From assembly GCF_040712315.1 (NCBI RefSeq), contig NC_134015.1, forward strand, positions 7,777,945-7,841,944: a stretch of DNA of 64,000 nt, read 5' to 3'. Shown here piece by piece: positions 26,701 through 38,206 of this stretch. A program made the position numbers and the translations under genes. This DNA comes from Castanea sativa (lineage: Eukaryota; Streptophyta; Magnoliopsida; Fagales; Fagaceae). Positions within the stretch are counted from its first letter, which is position 1; every line of letters starts with the position of its first letter. Under the pieces are notes generated by a model. That model did not search any database. It saw nothing but the letters and a program-made list of their open reading frames with translations, and was not told the origin of the DNA.

Positions 26701-28230
26701 ACATAAAGATGGCCAAATCCCAATAACACTACCATAAATAACCTGTAATTATATATAAAAATTACATTCCCTTTTTTTGACTGACCACACAAAACTCATT
26801 ACTAAAAATAATAATAATAATGCAATGATACAAAAAGAGAGAGGGGGGATGAAACATAAATTTGACATAGACCCCAGAAAGTAATATCGAAAACTGAAAG
26901 CATACTCGGAAACTTAAACTTCAAAGAGTCTCTCAAGTATATAGAGCCCCTAAAACAATTGGGGTATAAAACCATTATTGAGAGGGGAATATATTCTTAG
27001 ATCCTTTCATAAATTAAAATAATAAACGAAATAAGCCTTTCATAGTCATCTTTATTATATTTCTGCCGAAACTAAAAATGAAAATCACAATAACAAACTA
27101 CAAAATTTTTACTAAAATTATAAACTTTGACACTTTCAATGATGATAACTATCGAACAGGTACAAGAAAAATTAAATTTGAAATCATAATGGAGATTAAA
27201 TTATGAGCTTACTATTGCGATCAAATTTAACAGAAGATTGGAATAAATTTTTTTTTTTTTTTTAAGTACCTCTCAAAATATGATTTTTAATAAAATTTAG
27301 CACCAACTTAACAATAAATTAAGGGTAATTAACAAATAAAATTTAAATAGTAAAGTCATTTTGGAAACATCATATAGCCAAGTTTCAACCAATATAATCA
27401 AATCCAACGACACCAATACATATTAAAAAAATTCATATAAGGTTAGCACAAAATGTTGCTTAGATAAGCATATCAAAGCACTCTGCAAAGTAGAAGTTTT
27501 GGCAAAGATGTGAAAAAGAATGGCTTACTAAATGGGTTGATAAAGTCACCTACTTAGTATTATTAGGTTGCAGCCAATTTGATCAACAGAACATTGCAGA
27601 ATAAAGCTGAAAGAAGCAATAAAATCTTAAATTTTGGGCTATTTAAGTTAAATTTAATATTTTTAAAATATTTACAAAAAAAAAAAAAAAAAGTCACTGA
27701 AACTCTGGTCTTAGATTTTTCATCATCTGAACAAAAAAATTTTAAGTTTAGAGTATAAGTAAAAGATCAATTGTACAAGAAATGAATAGAAAATTTAAAA
27801 TCCATTGCTTGGGTATTAGGTACTGAATTTCATCTCGTGTGAAACTGAAACCCACACCACCAAAAACCCCACCTCTGAACCGAACCCTACAATTTTAGCT
27901 CTCACTCGTGTGAAATTTAGCAATGAATATTTCATCAAATTCAAACCTAAGAATGAACATGAACCTAGCTAGTAATGAACATGAACATGAACCCAGTGAG
28001 TGAAACTACATTAAATAAGAGAAGAGATGGGTCACTCATAGCCATGGCAACCAATAGCATCATAGAGGGAAGCAATCCAAAAGAGAGCTAACCTTCAGGC
28101 TTCGGCAAAGCTCATGCACAAGCTCGAGCTCAGTTGAGACTCTTTCACAGCAAAGCCAAAGAAAGACTACTGAGAGTGATAGAGATAAAGATGATGAAGG
28201 GTTAGAAAAACCTCGCCTTGTCTTGTCGTC
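23705..28230 (-). CDS. Methyltransferase-like plastid protein, copy B
   Basis: Same gene as copy A on the minus strand. Coding exons are 25056-24453 and 23931-23705 (276 residues if read straight to the stop). The frame is intact. Private residues are Val89, Cys51 and Phe133; Pro255 is shared with C. After FSD the sequence GTAAGATG resembles a splice donor, so the real C-terminus may lie in a further exon; unspliced it reads VRCGIFTIIF. The leader exon is near 28,230-28,090. An upstream segment (28,231-28,560), absent from A, probably supplies the promoter. Confidence 0.72.
23738..28230 (-). repeat. Palindrome 1, right arm
   Basis: Reverse complement of 18,797-23,300 and also of 57,810-62,311. 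Landmarks in all copies are a run of TTC/GAA triplets near 25,480, a CA/TG microsatellite near 24,150 and the GGGGTGGGGGTGGATCC block near 24,005. Confidence 0.92.
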
Positions 28231-28567
28231 ACACGTCACTCGTCACTTAGCTCTGGGCCTTTGGCCCACTTCACTTGTGCTTTTTTATTTTCTGCTCCAT
28301 TGTCTTATGGGTTACTTCTTAATTCTTATTATTCAGCCTGCCTGCATACTTGCGTAGAAGATTTATTATTAATTCCATCATTTGGTATTTTGGGCTGTTT
28401 AAATTATATTTTTTATTTTTTAAACCTTCAAATAAAATTTTATTAATTTGATTTTTCGAAGAGTCGTCATTGTTAACTGAAAATAACAAAAGATCTACTA
28501 AATTAAGCATGAAACTTTTTTCACATGCTAAAATCATATTTTCCTTCAGTTTTTTATTTTTATTTTT
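28231..28567 (-). promoter_or_regulatory. Upstream region of copy B
   Basis: About 340 bases lie between the copy B leader and the Helitron end. They have a GACGAGTGACGTGTGACGA segment (minus strand) with ACGT cores. ACGT cores are common in plant promoters, but no TATA box is assigned. A short minus-strand open frame here (28,319-28,588) has no recognisable family and reads through the Helitron terminus, so it is not called a gene. The mirror copy is 57,479-57,809. Confidence 0.35.
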
Positions 28568-28568
28568 A

Positions 28569-29055
28569 CTAGCGTTTAACCCGCGCAATGCGCGGGATCA
28601 TTTTATGTAATAGAAAACAATCAACACAACATAAAATTCGTCAAATGCATGTTGTACAACCCCTTATTTGTCCTATACTTGCAATAATTCTATCTATAAA
28701 ATACAATACAAAATATCATTCCCTTCATATGTTACAATAGTTTTCATCTAGAAACAAAATATCAAGCACATGATATATATATATCAAGCAAACTAACCAC
28801 AAACTAAAGGTTTTTTATGTTGGTTTTTTTTTTCTTTTAATATGCCTTGGGTTTATAGAGACAAAACATAACCTTAATTCACGGCACATACTTTGAAAAC
28901 ATTTTTGTTTTTTACTCTTCATTCTCCAATGACAATTGCTCTTTTGGTTTCCACGTTAATATTTGAAGCTTATCACACCAATAATTGTGTGATCCAAGCT
29001 CATTTAAGTAAAACAACTTCAAATTGTTAATTACAATGGACAGAGTTAGAACCAA
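28569..29055 (-). mobile_element. Helitron 3' terminus, left arm
   Basis: Read on the minus strand, a perfect 7-bp-stem hairpin CCCGCGCATTGCGCGGG (28,580-28,596) is followed by TTAAACGCTAG and then T. This is the Helitron 3' end: hairpin, about ten bases, CTAG, insertion before T. The internal segment 28,634-29,050 recurs as a direct repeat at 32,355-32,855. I could not place the 5' TC end, so the element's length, and whether it carries the relics further right, is unknown. No Rep/helicase is seen, so it is non-autonomous. Confidence 0.75.
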
Positions 29056-32000
29056 TCAATCAATAAATAAACAAAACCAGTATTAAGATTTTTGATGAAA
29101 AATATGGAACAATTCTCACAAAATCTAAAGGTATATATTACAATGTCCTCAAATAAAATTTTAAAAAAATAATAATAATTTCGGCAAACATACACAAAAT
29201 AAAATAATAGTTGCAAGAAACCATTGTTTGCAAGGGACTAAACTTAATTTTGTGGTGGGTATATATTACAAAGCAATTTGTTGGGAATTTTCTTGCATTC
29301 AACTCTACATACCTGCAAATAAAAATACAGCCTAAATAAAATCACATATTTTCATGCAACAATAATTGCACAGTTCCAATGCTACTTTTTTTTTTTTCTT
29401 ATATATAAAAAAAATACACACCAAATAGAAAGGAGGAAACCAAAAAATTAAAACAATAATAAATAAAAAACAAATAGACATTCTCTCGCTTCCCCACTCC
29501 GTATGTACTGAATCTAATTTAAGGAGATGAGAGACATCATCAACTAATTTGCTACCAACGACAATTGTTTCAAAGGGGAACCCAATCTAGAATTCTTTGA
29601 AATTTTTTTTAGCATTGCCAGTAATTAGCTAATATCAGTCAATTACTTTCAAACTAACTAAATTCATACATGCACTAAAGAATTAAACCTAGTATGTAAA
29701 CATTATAAACTTAAAAATCAATGTGTATATAAATAATCTCAACGGGAAATACTTGTGAACTAAAGCATCTCTTAACTAGGACAGACAATTCAAAGAACTC
29801 AAAATTCCATTTATACACTTCTTTGATTATGGGAGTAAACATAGGGCATGAAAAAAAAAAAAAGACACTTGTTTTGAAAATGAAAAACTTGGCATCAACA
29901 CATGATTTAGAAAAAATGACATTTGAAATCTTATAAGTTATAACCAATGCAGATTTGGTTCAAGGTTTTTTTGAAGGTTGTGGTTTGAAAGAATATAGTT
30001 ATTGATCTTCAAGAAGCTTACATGATAGTAACGATTACATTGTCCTTATTAGCTTTAATGTGAATATCAAGATCAACATACTATTGTAAAAGCTCAAGCT
30101 CATCAACGTTGAGAAACGTCAGCTTGTCTAAAGGCATTGCTTGCGTTGTTGTGACATAATAAACCACATTTTGGAATGATCAAAATCATCTAACTCAAAA
30201 TTAACTTTAACATTCTAGATTATTGATTTTTTTCCCTCAATTTATGACAAAGTTCAATGCTAGGGGATAACCATAAGCACCAGCCCCTTTTAAACCCAAG
30301 CAGTTTTTAATAATGCCTGGCCTTTGCTCTACCAGTTGCACTATTTGGACTATAACCACAATAGCCAAGTATCAAAATAATCTGGAAAAATACATCTAGG
30401 CAAATATCATTCATCCACCAATCTTAGAAAAAACTGATAGATATACACATGCCTAATAAGCTCCAGAACGAACGGCTCGTCCTTTGTTTCTGCACAAATA
30501 AATAACCAAATTTCTATTATATGAAGTAATAAATTCCGTTTTGCAATCAACCATTGTATAACCTTGGTCTATCCTACGTAAAAATTAGAGAAAGACAACT
30601 ACAATATAAGCAGCATGTTTCAACAAATAGTAATATAATATAAGAGCTTGTGCCTTTTAAAATAGGCAAACAATGTCTCAAAAAAAAGGCAATCGAAATG
30701 CAATACTATTAACCTTTTTTTCCTAGAAGAACACCCACCTTTATTTGTGTGATATACGTTACATAATAAAGACAAAATTGGCTATATATTTACTTTCTTA
30801 GGCATTGCAAATTTGATAAGTGCTTTCAATATAAAAAACATAGCAATCTCAATTTAAAAAAAAAAAAAAAACAAATACTAATCGCAATGAATTTCATAAA
30901 CAATCAGTCAAAACCAAATCTAACTCAAATAACTAAATCTGAATCTAAACCAATCCAACCAATAAATTCAAACCTAAATCATATTCAATCCCCAAATTTG
31001 AAAACGAAAAAGAAAAAGAAGACAATAACCAAAACAATAACTTTACCGATTATAGGGTAATGGGTATGCAGCCTGTCTCTCTGTGCCTTCCAAACTATAT
31101 CTTTGCGTATGAAGATTTAAACAATTCTTTGCTTCTTTCTCTTTAATTGTACATTAGGATTTCAATCTTAGGAATTCCTATTCTTCATAGGAAATATTAC
31201 ATTAGTAAATGTAAAATATCAATTAAATTAAATTTAAATTAAAATAGAATTTCAATCCTTAACATCTCAGATATCTAATAAATGTTAAAATATCAATTTC
31301 TAATAAATGAAAGACATCTGCCTTCAGGTTCTCCATATATCAATATCTGATAGTTCTGCGAAGAAGCATCCAACCTGATAAAACATAAGATCCTAACTTC
31401 AGGGACCATTCCAATAAAGAGAAGAAAGAAACTAATAAAATTAAGGACAGAAAAAATCATTAGAATGATAAGAAATGAAATGGAACATCACCCCAGTTCA
31501 TCAACCACCTAAAAGAACAAAAGATACACCTAAGCCACTCCATATAACTACCTTTTCAAAAGACATAAGAAAGACGTGGAGAATAACATCCCTTAACTGA
31601 AATAATTACTTTCTCAACCCCTGAATATTTGGAAAATGGGTTAATCTGCCAGGCTCACCATTTTGTAAAATAAAACCAAAGACAATCTTTTCTGTTATTG
31701 AGTTTTAGGTCCAGTTCAGGTTATGTCTAAGCAGTAGTCCACCAAAGTACTTAAGTCATACTATTAAATTTTGCAGAACAGAGACATTATCAGCTGCAAT
31801 AAGTTTTGCTACCTGACATGGACCATTAATTACAAGGGACACACATGATGTAAAGTCCACTTACATGGAAGATCCAGGTTCATGCAATCTCCACAGTAAT
31901 TGTAGAAAAATATGCACTCTGCAGAGCTAATGTTAAACTGAACTGTTGAACAAACTTTACCTATTTTTTACTTCAAACATTTTGAGTACAGATTTAGTTC

Positions 32001-32354
32001 TGCCAATTTTAAAGCAACTATACCTTTTGTAGGCACAGTCATGGTTGCACATATATATGCATCTTTATGCAGGAATAATAGTAAGCTATTCACGTACACA
32101 TACATAATATAGTCAAAGAAAATCTTGTACCAGAGACATTCCTTTTAAAATCGGTACACATCCCATACTCACGTTAAGGTATTAGATTCACTTAACAACA
32201 ACAACCAAGCTTGAGTCCTAAAATTTTGGCATCAACTATGGATGCTTGAGTCCATTTAGATTACCATGTTACTTAGAAATAATTAATTGGTCAAGAAAAA
32301 AAAATTTACAAAGTTTAATAATGACCCCACTATCTAACAATACATTAAAATTCA
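29056..32354. other. AT-rich repeat-arm DNA, no intact gene
   Basis: This is mirrored at about 53,705-56,990. It has no reading frame of recognisable family. A tRNA-like A box (TAGTGCAACTGG, minus strand) lies near 30,340 without a convincing B box. A coding-like relic lies near 30,030-30,230, the mirror of 55,836-56,034. It could be Helitron interior. Confidence 0.5.
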
Positions 32355-32855
32355 AAATTCGTCAAGGGCATGTTGTACAGCCCCTCATTTGTCCTACTTT
32401 CATGAATGCTATCTATAAAATGCAATATCACTCCATTTAAAATCAACTCCAATTATTTTTTATAGAATTTAAAAAATATATATCATATGTTACAATGGTG
32501 TCCATCTAGAAACAAAATACCAAGCACATAGTGAGCATCATATGTCGTTGAAAACACACAGGCACCAACCCAAAGCAAATTAACCACAAACTAAAGCCCT
32601 TTTATGTTGGGGTGATTTTTTTTTTTAAATGATAAGTTTTGGGTTTATAGAGATAAAACGTAGCCTTAACTCACAGCACATTGAAAACAATTTGTTTTTT
32701 CACTCTTCAATTTCCAATGACAATTACTCTGTTGGTTTCCCATGTTAATATCTCAAGCTTACCACACCAATGAGCCAAGCTCATCTAAGTAAAAAAACTT
32801 CAAATTGTTAACTGCATGCTAGATCCAAACGCAATGGACAGAGTCAGAACTTAGA
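32355..32855 (-). repeat. Second copy of the Helitron sub-terminal sequence
   Basis: This aligns directly with 28,634-29,050, sharing ACAACCCCTTATTTGTCCTA-like, CATCTAGAAACAAAATA and CCACAAACTAAAG blocks. It lacks the hairpin terminus. The copies are diverged by roughly 15 percent with indels. It suggests a second, decayed member of the same family nested in or beside the first. The mirror copy is at about 53,200-53,705. Confidence 0.7.
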
Positions 32856-33096
32856 TTTAGTGGAGTCAACGCCAAAAGTGAACTCTTGAACAAATGTAAA
32901 CTACTTATGCAAATTGAATCAAGATGTAACTAAGCATATGAATTAATAAGTGGCTTGAAACTGAAGCATTAGCAACAATTAACTTTAAAAACCAACCCCA
33001 AATAGCAAGCCCACCCAAAAACTGAATGCACAATTTAGTATACTTGTATAAAATTAAAAATACAAAAATAAAAATCTATAAACATTCCTAACACCA

Positions 33097-33296
33097 GCCT
33101 CACCAATTACATCAATTGGCATACCAATCAAAATGTGCATAACCAAGCATTCTAGCCATAACAACTGGGACAATGCACTTCATCTTCATTTCGAGCCTCA
33201 TCATACCCATCAACACCACACCAATACCATTATTGATTGTCCCATAAGTAGCTCTCATACCTAAAAAGCCCAAAAATTTAACCCAAAACAGGCTAA
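33097..33296 (-). pseudogene. V-ATPase subunit c relic, left arm
   Basis: On the minus strand the translation follows the proteolipid subunit c of vacuolar H+-ATPase: FLGFLG, then [28 protein letters not shown], and after a frame change [13 protein letters not shown]. Segments of the parent between these blocks are missing and the frame is broken, so it is a pseudogene fragment. This copy has MRLE where the right-arm copy (52,790-53,002) and the family have MRPE. No introns are visible. Confidence 0.75.
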
Positions 33297-34258
33297 AAAA
33301 TAACACAATCCCTTCCAAAAACAAAGCGGCTACTTCTTTTTCTCTCCCTAACTCGAGCATTTTTGTGGTTCTATTAGTCTAACTTAAACAACCTAAGATT
33401 GAAAATTGCATTAAGATTGAAAATAGTATGACACAAAACATAGAAATTAGCAGAGATCAAAATACTTGCAGCAAGTATGCTATTTAATAGAATTTGCAAA
33501 TTAAAAAATTTCTCAAATGAGTATTAAAACCAAATTATGCTCAAGTAGAAATTGTCCATCAAAAGAATAATGCCTGCTATAAAAAAGCTTACCATAGATA
33601 TAGGATGGCAAAATGCAGAGAAATAAGTTTCAAAGAACAAAATGCCCATTGTTCCTAATTTACTTGTCCCTGCAATACAAAAAAATAGAAGAGATTATCA
33701 GCATAAGAAAGAAGCAGATTTCAATGATACTAAGCAAGGAGGTAAAGGAAAAAAAAAAAAAAAAAGGCAAGAAGATAGGTAAGCACCATGTTTCTGGACC
33801 ATTAAACTTTTTATATCAAGAACTTTCTGCTCTTTTCAGATTATATACAGGATAGGGGGGATTAACAAAAATGACGACATACAATAAGTTGTGTAAAGAA
33901 GCATCAAAAATAGGGGGGGGGGGGAAGAACTAATTAAGCATATTAATAAATAAAAAATTCAAATGGGGTCTACCAAGTACTCCAACCAACCACAAAAATC
34001 AGTAACAGCTCACTAGGTGTCTCTTATGAAAGAAAGAATTTAATTCTGTTTTAGGGGAAAAAATACTGATCAAGCACCAAAAAAGAAAAAAAGAAACTTG
34101 AGGAATATTAAGAGGAACAAACTACTTTCTATTCTTCTTAAATAGCATTTAAATTTACATTTCCATAAATTGGGTTTTATGAAAATACTCCAGAATACGT
34201 ACAAAAAAATACACAAATTCAATAATTAATTATTTCACTCAAACAGCAAAACGCAACA
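33297..34258. other. Inner end of the left large repeat arm
   Basis: AT-rich DNA including A-runs and a G run of 10-12 at 33,914. It is the reverse complement of 51,829-52,789. The match stops at about 34,258, after AAACGCAAC. No gene is recognised; a short plus-strand frame at 33,613-33,855 is low complexity. Confidence 0.6.
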
Positions 34259-36460
34259 ATACCCATTTGGGACATACTTATACCTGTTGGAGAATAAGTC
34301 ATGGGAAACCTAGTAAGCATTCCGTTTCTTTATAGTGAAATCCCAAGTTTTTTTTTAATTGTAGTAATCTATAAAACATAACAAAAGCAAATCTAATTTA
34401 ATAGACTTATTGTAAATTAAATCGAGAAAGACAGATTCAGAGAGACGAAAAAATCAAATCATATTTCATACCCAGATTTAAGAAAGAAAGGGGAAACAAA
34501 ATAAAAAATAAAAAACCCTTTACCCGTGGTAGCCCAAATTCACACTCCCTCTCACTTTGTCATCACACCACAAACCAATACTCACACCGAAATGAAAACA
34601 ACACAGCAATGTCAAATTCCAATGTATAAAATGAAAGGTTTTCATAGAAGCATACACTGATACACAGCTCTAGGAACTATATAAATCTTTCATGCTATGA
34701 CTAATTATGTATCTTTAATAAGAAAAAGAAAGAAGAGTAGAATTGATTTTTTTTTTTTTTTGAATACTCATTTGATTTTTCTTCTTTTGTTCCCATACAA
34801 ATAAATCTTCTGTTGTGGAGCTTTTAATGCTATAAACTAATGAAAGAGAATCGCAAGCAGCTTATGCAGTTAGAACAAATCAAAAAAACCCAATATGGTT
34901 GGTGACAATTATTTTTAAAAGAGAACATACCAGTTTGACAGGTTAGTTGAATACAGTATAAGAATCAATTGAATGCAAATATTTATTTTTTTGAAGAGAA
35001 AGCTGGCTAAAATATGCAAATCAAAGCCAATTCAAACACAAATGCACTAATGGACAAAATCTAATACAAAGTATGAGATAGACAAAGAGAAAATCAGGTT
35101 GTCCTTACCTATCAGTTTGTTCCAGCAACTCTTCTTGTAAATTACCCAAGTGTTGTGCTTGGCAAAGAACTAAGCAAACCTATATTTCAACAAAATGATA
35201 GGGTCAAAAAAATTTTCAAATTACAGGAGAGAAAGATGAAAGAGAGACTACAAAAGAAAGGTTTGATCCATCAAAAATTACAATAAATTACACTTGTGAA
35301 CTAAAGAGACTTTGGAATTCCAAGAGCACTCTCAAAGAAAAATCTTGCAAGGATCTCAGTTAAAAACTAAGTTTTGAACTTTACTCTAAAAACTCCTTCA
35401 TAAATTCAATGCCTTGCTTTTAGTAAGTTAGCTCCATACAAAGCACCGTGTACCTCAAGCAGCAGATATAAGTTAGTCACAACTTCACCTTATAAAAATT
35501 AAGTATAAGCATTCCTTCTAAACCAAGCTTGCTAAAGCCATCTATTAGAACCTTTGTCACAATACAGGAGAGAAAGATGAGAGAGAGACAACAGAAGAAG
35601 CTAAAGAAAATATTGTAAATGGTATGGATATTGTAAATATGTGAAAGTGTGTTTCCATATAAAAGGTAGTTCAACAATTCAACAAAATCTGAATCTACGA
35701 ATTGAAGTGTAAACCATACAACCATATTTCAGAATTATCCCTTAATATTCAATAACACAGTATTCGTGGTTAATTATTTGTTTATTTCTATTTAAAAAAC
35801 ACAGCAAATAATCCAGGAAACCATAATTTCACTCTAAAAAAATCAGGAAAGGTGAACGATGACAATTAAAATCAGGAATGGAAATCCCTAATGTTACCCA
35901 AACCAAAATACAGAGACCATAAACTATCAGATTTAAAAGCAGCAAAGGTGAAAGTTAACTATTTATATCAAGAGCGAAAATCCCTAATTCAAAAACATAG
36001 CAAATAATCCAAGAAACCATAATTCCACTTAGAAAAAATTATAAATTATCCTACACTGTAAAGTGTCAAATTTAAAAGCAGCAAAGGTGAAAATCCCAAA
36101 AGCGAAAATCCCTAAAGTTACCCAAACCAAAATACATAGATGATAATTTGATACAAAACATCTGAAGAAAGAGAATAAACCCATCTATCCTTCAATAGGG
36201 ATCAAAGGAAAACCCTAGACAATTCAACAGGAGGGAAAATTTTTAAATAAAGAAATTCAAATAGGAAAACACCGGTGAGAATAAATTCAACTGACTCATG
36301 ACTATTCTTGGAATTCATCATCTTATTCTTTATAGGACCTAGATTAAGGAAATATCAAAGCCTGATCAAAATTTCAAACTGAAAAGCGAAAAGAAAAACT
36401 TAATTTGAATACCAAAATCGAAACCAATCCAAACAAACTTAAATCGAAGATAAAAAACTC
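34259..36460. other. Spacer, AT-rich with a local duplication
   Basis: No gene is recognised. Segments at about 35,800-35,960 and 36,000-36,150 are direct repeats, sharing CAAATAATCCA.GAAACCATA, TACCCAAACCAAAATACA and AAAAGCAGCAAAGGTGAAA. CAGGAGAGAAAGATGA occurs near 35,224 and 35,564. Confidence 0.5.
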
Positions 36461-36463
36461 ACT

Positions 36464-36545
36464 GGTAGCGGTTTCGACCTCTCTATCTTCCCCTGCGTGA
36501 GAGAGCGGCGATGGGGTAAGGTTTAGGGGTTTTGATAATTGAGAG
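36464..36545 (-). other. Possible leader exon
   Basis: The minus strand is pyrimidine-rich, lacks an ATG and ends in ACCA followed by a strong plant donor GTGAGTTTTT at 36,463. This looks like a 5' UTR exon of a minus-strand gene, but no downstream coding exon was recognised. A plus-strand open frame (36,539-36,958) is low-complexity Ser/Leu sequence and is not called. Confidence 0.25.
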
Positions 36546-36998
36546 AGGCGGAGAAAATGGCTTCAATCGATGCAGAATTGTGTCAGAGTTCATTACCTTT
36601 CTCTATTTCTTTCTACGTGTCCCAGTCTCATCCTCTATTTCATCGTCTCTCTCTTTCTCTGCTTCTCTCCTCGTTTCCTCGTTGCCTCTCTCCGTCTTTC
36701 ATCGCCTCTCTCTCTTTCATCGCCTCTATTTCTATTTCCGTGTATTATTTTATTTTAACATGGGGCAAACTGCAGAGCAAATCGGCAAAAGGAAGGATTT
36801 GCTTGTGTTTAACGAATGGAAACAGCGGATGCTTTTTTTGGTCTAACGTTTGGTTTGAGCCTTTTATTTTTTATATTTACAGTGGGATGCTTTCAAACGG
36901 TGTTGTAGAAGTAAAAGTTAAGGGGGGAATGTGCAGATTAGCAGTGGTTAGGGCATGAATATAGTAAGTTAGGCATTGTTTGAAACAAGAAAGGAAAA

Positions 36999-37762
36999 TA
37001 ACAACTCGAGTTTTTGAAACTCGAGATCCACATTAAAACTCGAGTCTCCAAGACTCGCTTTGCGAGTTTGTGCTGGAGGAGGTGGACAGAAAATGCCACA
37101 TAGATCTCGAGTCTCTGAGACTCGAGTTCTATGAAGCAAAACCGTTCTGCAAATGCGCCCGCTCCCGCAAACCCGCCCCCTCCTCCCTCATCGCCACCCA
37201 CGTCTCCCTCTCCGACGGTGAACTCGTCGCCAAGATCACCAACCGTCGCGACGATCAAATCAAGCCGTTGATTCTCTCCCTCTCCGCCTACCAAGACGGG
37301 ATCCTACGGCTCAAAATCGACGAAGACCCTTCTTCGATCCCTCCTCCGCTGAAGAAGCGCTTCGAAGTCCCGGACGTCGTCGTTCCCGAATTCGCAAGCA
37401 AGAAGCTCTGGCTCCAAAAGCTTGATACCAAGACTCTAGACGGAGATTCATCTCCGTCCTCGATTGTTTACTTGAACGAGGAATACGACGCCGTTCTCCA
37501 CCACGAACCGTTCGAGATTTACGTCCGCGACAAATCCAGTGGCAAACGCGTGATTTCCCTCAACTCCCATGGCTTGATGAAAATGATGATAAATCGAGTT
37601 TATGAAACTCGATTTCAACCTGAGGCAAATCGAGTTTCAGAAACTCGATTTCAACGTGGTTCCACGTGGATTTTTCTTCCACATCAGCTACCACCACTTA
37701 CAAATCGAGACTTAAAAACTCGAGTTTTATCTAGGAACTCGAGTTTTAGACACTCGAGATGC
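36999..37762. repeat. Cluster of CTCGAG-centred short palindromes
   Basis: At least seven palindromes of about 26 bases with the pattern CGAGTTT-NNN-AAACTCG occur near 37,003, 37,036, 37,106, 37,592, 37,627, 37,700 and 37,735. They flank the glucosidase II fragment on both sides. CATTGTTTGAAAC (36,974) and CATTGTTTTAAAAC (37,773) sit outside the cluster and might be an imperfect target duplication. Confidence 0.7.
37139..37576 (+). pseudogene. Glucosidase II alpha exon fragment
   Basis: 146 open codons match the N-terminal region of the ER alpha-1,3-glucosidase II catalytic subunit, which trims glucose from N-glycans. Family stretches are PFCKCARSRKP, SDGELVAKI, QIKPLILSLSAYQDGI, RLKIDEDPS, KKRFEVPDVVV, SPSSIVY and KRVISLNSHG. 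The catalytic GH31 domain is absent. The segment is GC-richer than its AT-rich surroundings and is still uninterrupted. It starts and stops abruptly at CTCGAG-type palindromes on both sides, so it is a captured or transposed piece rather than a gene. Whether it is transcribed cannot be told. Confidence 0.85.
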
Positions 37763-38031
37763 TAGTTTTCAACATTGTTTTAAAACGTGGCAACTAACTA
37801 AATTTTTTAATATTTAATGTTATTTAAAAAAAAATTCAAAAGTTAAGATTTGAAGGTTATTGAAACGATGCAACGTGGCAGGGTTTAAAAAGTCAAGCAT
37901 TATAATGTACGACTATTTTTTAAAAAATTAGATATGTGTCTAAATTTTAAATAGGCAGTTATCCTATTTGTCAATACGTCCTTAAATGCAGGAACCAACT
38001 TTCTCTCAGCTTTGTCTATTATATATATAAA

Positions 38032-38206
38032 TAGAGAAATGATATGTTCACAACATTTTTACAACAAATCCTAAGTGGCAGGATGTTACTGGTTGTTATT
38101 GTTGGGGCAAAAAAGTAATCTTAGTATTAGGTTCAAATTTGAACCAATAACAACTAACCACCTATGATTTGTTGTAAAAATGTTGTAAAAATGTTGTGGA
38201 CGTAAA
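38032..38206. mobile_element. MITE with long inverted ends, copy 2
   Basis: Same family as 17,342-17,519: left GAGAAATGATATGTTCACAA, right end reverse complement TTACGTCCACAACATTTTTA, with the shared ACAACAAATC inner edge and an AAGTGGCA..TGTTA core. It has no coding content. Confidence 0.7.

Larger units (their letters stand above)
22053..34258 (+). repeat. Large inverted repeat, left arm (part in window)
   Basis: Every landmark from half of copy A through copy B, the Helitron end and the V-ATPase relic to about 34,258 recurs in reverse at 51,829-64,000. Base 64,000 pairs with 22,053, so the repeat runs out of the window. Divergence by eye is about one to a few percent: single-base changes, different homopolymer and microsatellite lengths, and a few short indels. 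Confidence 0.9.

Noticed and set aside
28319..28588. 89-codon open frame, mirrored at 57,458-57,721
   Set aside because: It starts inside the Helitron terminus, is Lys/Asn/Leu-rich as expected of AT-rich DNA, and resembles no family.
36539..36958. Overlapping plus-strand open frames of 62-139 codons
   Set aside because: They are Ser/Leu/Phe low-complexity translations of a TC-rich tract, with three frames open at once.
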